A stretch of DNA of 7,458 bases from Pseudolabrys sp. Its GTDB lineage: Bacteria; Pseudomonadota; Alphaproteobacteria; Rhizobiales; Xanthobacteraceae. The notes beneath the pieces were generated by a model that worked only from the letters and a program-made list of their open reading frames with translations, was not told where the DNA came from and searched no databases. The stretch lies in assembly GCA_026125925.1 (NCBI GenBank), contig JAHCKF010000168.1:1-7458 (forward strand), given 5' to 3'. Positions 6,677 to 7,458 of this stretch are shown one piece after another; position 1 is the stretch's first letter, and every line of letters starts with the position of its first letter. A program made the translations under genes and the position numbers.

Positions 6677-7428
6677 CAGGCGACGCCTCCGAGATAGGCT
6701 TCCTGCACGCGGGTGTCTGCGCGCACCGCGGCCGGATCGCCCTCGCACAGCTTGCAGCCGAACTCCATGACGACGATGCGGTCCACGAGACCCATGACGA
6801 ATTCCATGTCGTGTTCGACCAGCAGGATCGTCAGGCCCTCGGCGCGCAAGGTGCGCAGCAGCTCCGCGAGCGCCAGCTTTTCCTGGCGGCGTAGACCGGC
6901 CGCCGGTTCGTCGAGCACGAGCAGCACCGGATCGGCGGCGAGCGCGCGAGCGATCTCGAGGACGCGCTGATTGCCGAGCGGCAGGTTGCCGGCGAGTTCG
7001 TAAGGCCGGTCGCCGAGACCGACGCGATCGAGCTGGCGCATCGCTTCATGGCGCGCGCGTGCTTCCTCGGCGCGATCGAGGCGTAGCGCGCTTCTGATGA
7101 AGCCCGACTTCGTGCGGCCATAGGTGCCGAGCAGCACGTTGTCGATCAGCGTCATCTTCGGCCGCAGCTTGACGTGCTGGAAGGTGCGGGCGATGCCGGC
7201 GCCGGCGATATCGCAGGCGCCGGCCTTTGTGATGTCCTTGCCGGCGAAGACGATGCGGCCGCCACTCGGCGGCAGCGCGCCGGTGATCAGGTTGAACATC
7301 GTCGTCTTGCCGGCGCCGTTCGGGCCGATCAGCGCCAGGATCTCGCCGGCGCGCACGTCGAAGCTGACGTCGTTGACGGCGATGAGGCCGCCGAAGCGGC
7401 GGCTCGCGGCTTCAACCTGCATCAGCAC
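6676..7428 (-). CDS. livG: Branched-chain amino acid-type ABC transporter ATPase LivG, start uncertain (may continue past the window edge)
   Basis: The partner ATPase of Liv[13 protein letters not shown] opens the domain, followed by Walker [10 protein letters not shown] (residues 35-43), Q-loop Gln84 in ARTFQ, a degenerate signature LPLGNQR (149-155) followed by VLEIARAL, Walker B LLVLDEP (169-175) and H-loop His206 in VEHD. The signature without LSGG is normal for LivG, which typically has LPYGxQR. From the GTG at 7428 the protein is 250 aa, the usual size. However, the frame remains open to the right edge: ten more codons read [10 protein letters not shown], all with G or C in the third position, a Pro/Gln composition like a linker. 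AAGGA lies four bases before this GTG and ten before the ATG at 7422. The gene may therefore be a free-standing livG or the C-terminal half of a LivM-LivG fusion. It is coupled to livF by a one-base stop/start overlap. Confidence 0.9.
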   Translation of the reverse strand: MLMQVEAASRRFGGLIAVNDVSFDVRAGEILALIGPNGAGKTTMFNLITGALPPSGGRIVFAGKDITKAGACDIAGAGIARTFQHVKLRPKMTLIDNVLLGTYGRTKSGFIRSALRLDRAEEARARHEAMRQLDRVGLGDRPYELAGNLPLGNQRVLEIARALAADPVLLVLDEPAAGLRRQEKLALAELLRTLRAEGLTILLVEHDMEFVMGLVDRIVVMEFGCKLCEGDPAAVRADTRVQEAYLGGVA

Positions 7429-7458
7429 GGTGTCCTTGGCCGGCTGCGGCTGGCGCGG

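Noticed and set aside
5864..6697. A 277-codon open frame on the + strand opposite livF
   Set aside because: It starts within the intergenic repeat and mirrors livF codons; its composition is rich in Arg, Gln, His and Asp with no domain. It is a shadow of livF.
5957..6748. A longer LivF with 24 extra N-terminal residues
   Set aside because: The added residues are Arg-rich and overlap the livG coding end in another frame. The ATG at 6676 has a GGAGG site and a TGATG coupling to livG, and the protein then starts as LivF proteins usually do.
6964..6984. Degenerate ABC signature LPLGNQR in LivG, considered as a sign of an inactive ATPase
   Set aside because: LivG proteins normally carry LPYGxQR rather than LSGGQ, and the Walker A, Walker B and H-loop residues are all intact, so this is family-typical.

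Overview
The window is visibly GC-rich, with G or C at most third codon positions. It looks like a chromosomal segment of an alphaproteobacterium of the Hyphomicrobiales (Bradyrhizobium, Rhodopseudomonas, Afipia or Xanthobacteraceae type). That placement rests on codon use, on a Liv-type ABC transporter next to acyl-CoA genes, and on two intergenic palindromic repeats that I recognise from such genomes. One gives the peptide MAGLVPAIHA on one strand; the other has gcatgatc/gatcatgc ends. No database was consulted, so this is recognition rather than proof.

Layout: seven protein genes in two convergent groups. On the + strand: a classical short-chain dehydrogenase (26-802), a short gap, then an octopine/nopaline-dehydrogenase-family protein (897-1976) and a 3-hydroxyacyl-CoA dehydrogenase (1976-2962). 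The last two are translationally coupled through TGATG. A palindromic repeat lies in the convergent junction (about 3031-3063). On the - strand, read from right to left: livG (from the right edge to 6676), livF (6676-5957, again coupled through TGATG), a 149-base gap filled largely by a second repeat, a thiolase-family protein (5807-4599), and an AMP-forming acyl-CoA ligase (4594-3071) four bases behind it.

How they may work together: the Liv ATPases would power import of an amino acid or small organic acid, with permease and binding-protein genes expected beyond the right edge. The ligase would make a CoA thioester, the 3-hydroxyacyl-CoA dehydrogenase would oxidise a 3-hydroxyacyl-CoA, and the thiolase would cleave the 3-ketoacyl-CoA. 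The SDR and the opine-dehydrogenase-like protein would add two more NAD(P)-linked steps. No acyl-CoA dehydrogenase, enoyl-CoA hydratase or regulator is visible, so the pathway is incomplete here and its substrate is unknown.

Most notable are the coupling of an opine-dehydrogenase-like enzyme to a beta-oxidation dehydrogenase, the thiolase with HNPF where classical thiolases have NEAF, and the reading frame of livG staying open to the window edge, which allows a LivM-LivG fusion. I saw no CRISPR array, tRNA, rRNA, transposase, phage gene or defence gene.
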